Below, one piece after another: positions 5,417 through 5,490 of a stretch of DNA of 5,490 nt. Location of the stretch: NCBI GenBank assembly GCA_900540885.1, contig UQHJ01000111.1:1-5490 (forward strand), in the 5' to 3' direction. Source of the DNA: an uncultured Prevotella sp. (GTDB lineage: Bacteria; Bacteroidota; Bacteroidia; Bacteroidales; Bacteroidaceae). Positions within the stretch are counted from its first letter, which is position 1; the number at the start of each line of letters is the position of its first letter. Position numbers and translations under genes: made by a program. The notes under the pieces are model-generated. The model saw nothing but the letters and a program-made list of their open reading frames with translations, ran no database searches and was not told the DNA's origin.

Positions 5417-5436
5417 TTATCTGCCTAATTGGGGGG
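5417..5436 (-). repeat. 20-bp repeat, copy 2 (inverted copy of 58-77)
   Basis: This is the exact reverse complement of 58-77. Its left edge supplies the TAA that closes the reading frame of the truncated propeller gene (5417-5419), and its G run (5431-5436) leads straight into the gcgggtttgtaacccgc palindrome. The coincidence of repeat edge and broken frame suggests that this is the end of an inserted or recombined element. Confidence 0.75.
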
Positions 5437-5452
5437 CGGGTTTGTAACCCGC
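5436..5452. repeat. GC-rich palindrome, second member of the REP-like family
   Basis: gcgggtt (5436-5442) and aacccgc (5446-5452) form a perfect 7-bp stem with the loop tgt. The 11-mer ttgtaacccgc is identical to 4198-4208 in the longer hairpin at 4170-4229. The G run in front is also shared. The remaining sequence to the window end (5453-5490) shows no gene. Confidence 0.7.
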
Positions 5453-5490
5453 GGCAGCAGCAGGTTTTGAGCATCTACTTATAGTCGCTT

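Noticed and set aside
58..5436. Inversion between the 20-bp repeats as a switch that restores the truncated gene
   Set aside because: The in-frame TAA is part of the repeat itself, so joining the fragment to the left flank by inversion would keep the stop codon and would not restore the frame.

Overview
The window looks like a piece of chromosome from a Bacteroidales bacterium, most likely Prevotella or a close relative. The evidence is TrkA and PepT sequences of Bacteroidales character, a C-terminal tail like those of secreted Prevotella/Porphyromonas proteins, start codons without a clear Shine-Dalgarno sequence, candidate promoters of the Bacteroidetes type (TTG / TAnnTTTG), and AT-rich intergenic DNA dotted with GC-rich palindromes. 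The genus is an inference; no rRNA or other marker is present.

Layout: all four credible genes are on the minus strand, so transcription runs from right to left. From the right end: a palindromic repeat boundary (5417-5452); a gene fragment for a secreted beta-propeller-like protein with a C-terminal sorting-like tail (4493-5401), which appears to have lost its 5' part at the repeat; a 587-bp gene-free stretch with three hairpins (3906-4492); a family 2 glycosyltransferase (3141-3905) closed by a strong intrinsic terminator (3054-3118); trkA, the NAD-binding regulatory subunit of a Trk/Ktr-type potassium transporter (1560-2930); a 140-bp gap holding a G-free tandem-repeat leader (1425-1493); pepT, peptidase T (193-1419); and a left-hand intergenic stretch (1-192) packed with palindromes.

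The genes do not form one pathway. PepT (tripeptide hydrolysis) and TrkA (potassium uptake control) are housekeeping functions and may be partly co-transcribed, because no terminator is visible between them. The glycosyltransferase is a stand-alone gene bounded by noncoding DNA, probably acting in surface polysaccharide synthesis. The propeller fragment is probably a degenerate or 5'-truncated surface-protein gene.

I found no complete new defence, mobile or biosynthetic system. The signals most worth following are noncoding: an interspersed palindrome family with two visible members, a 20-bp sequence present at both window ends in opposite orientation whose edge coincides with the broken gene, and the unusual repeat leader directly in front of pepT.
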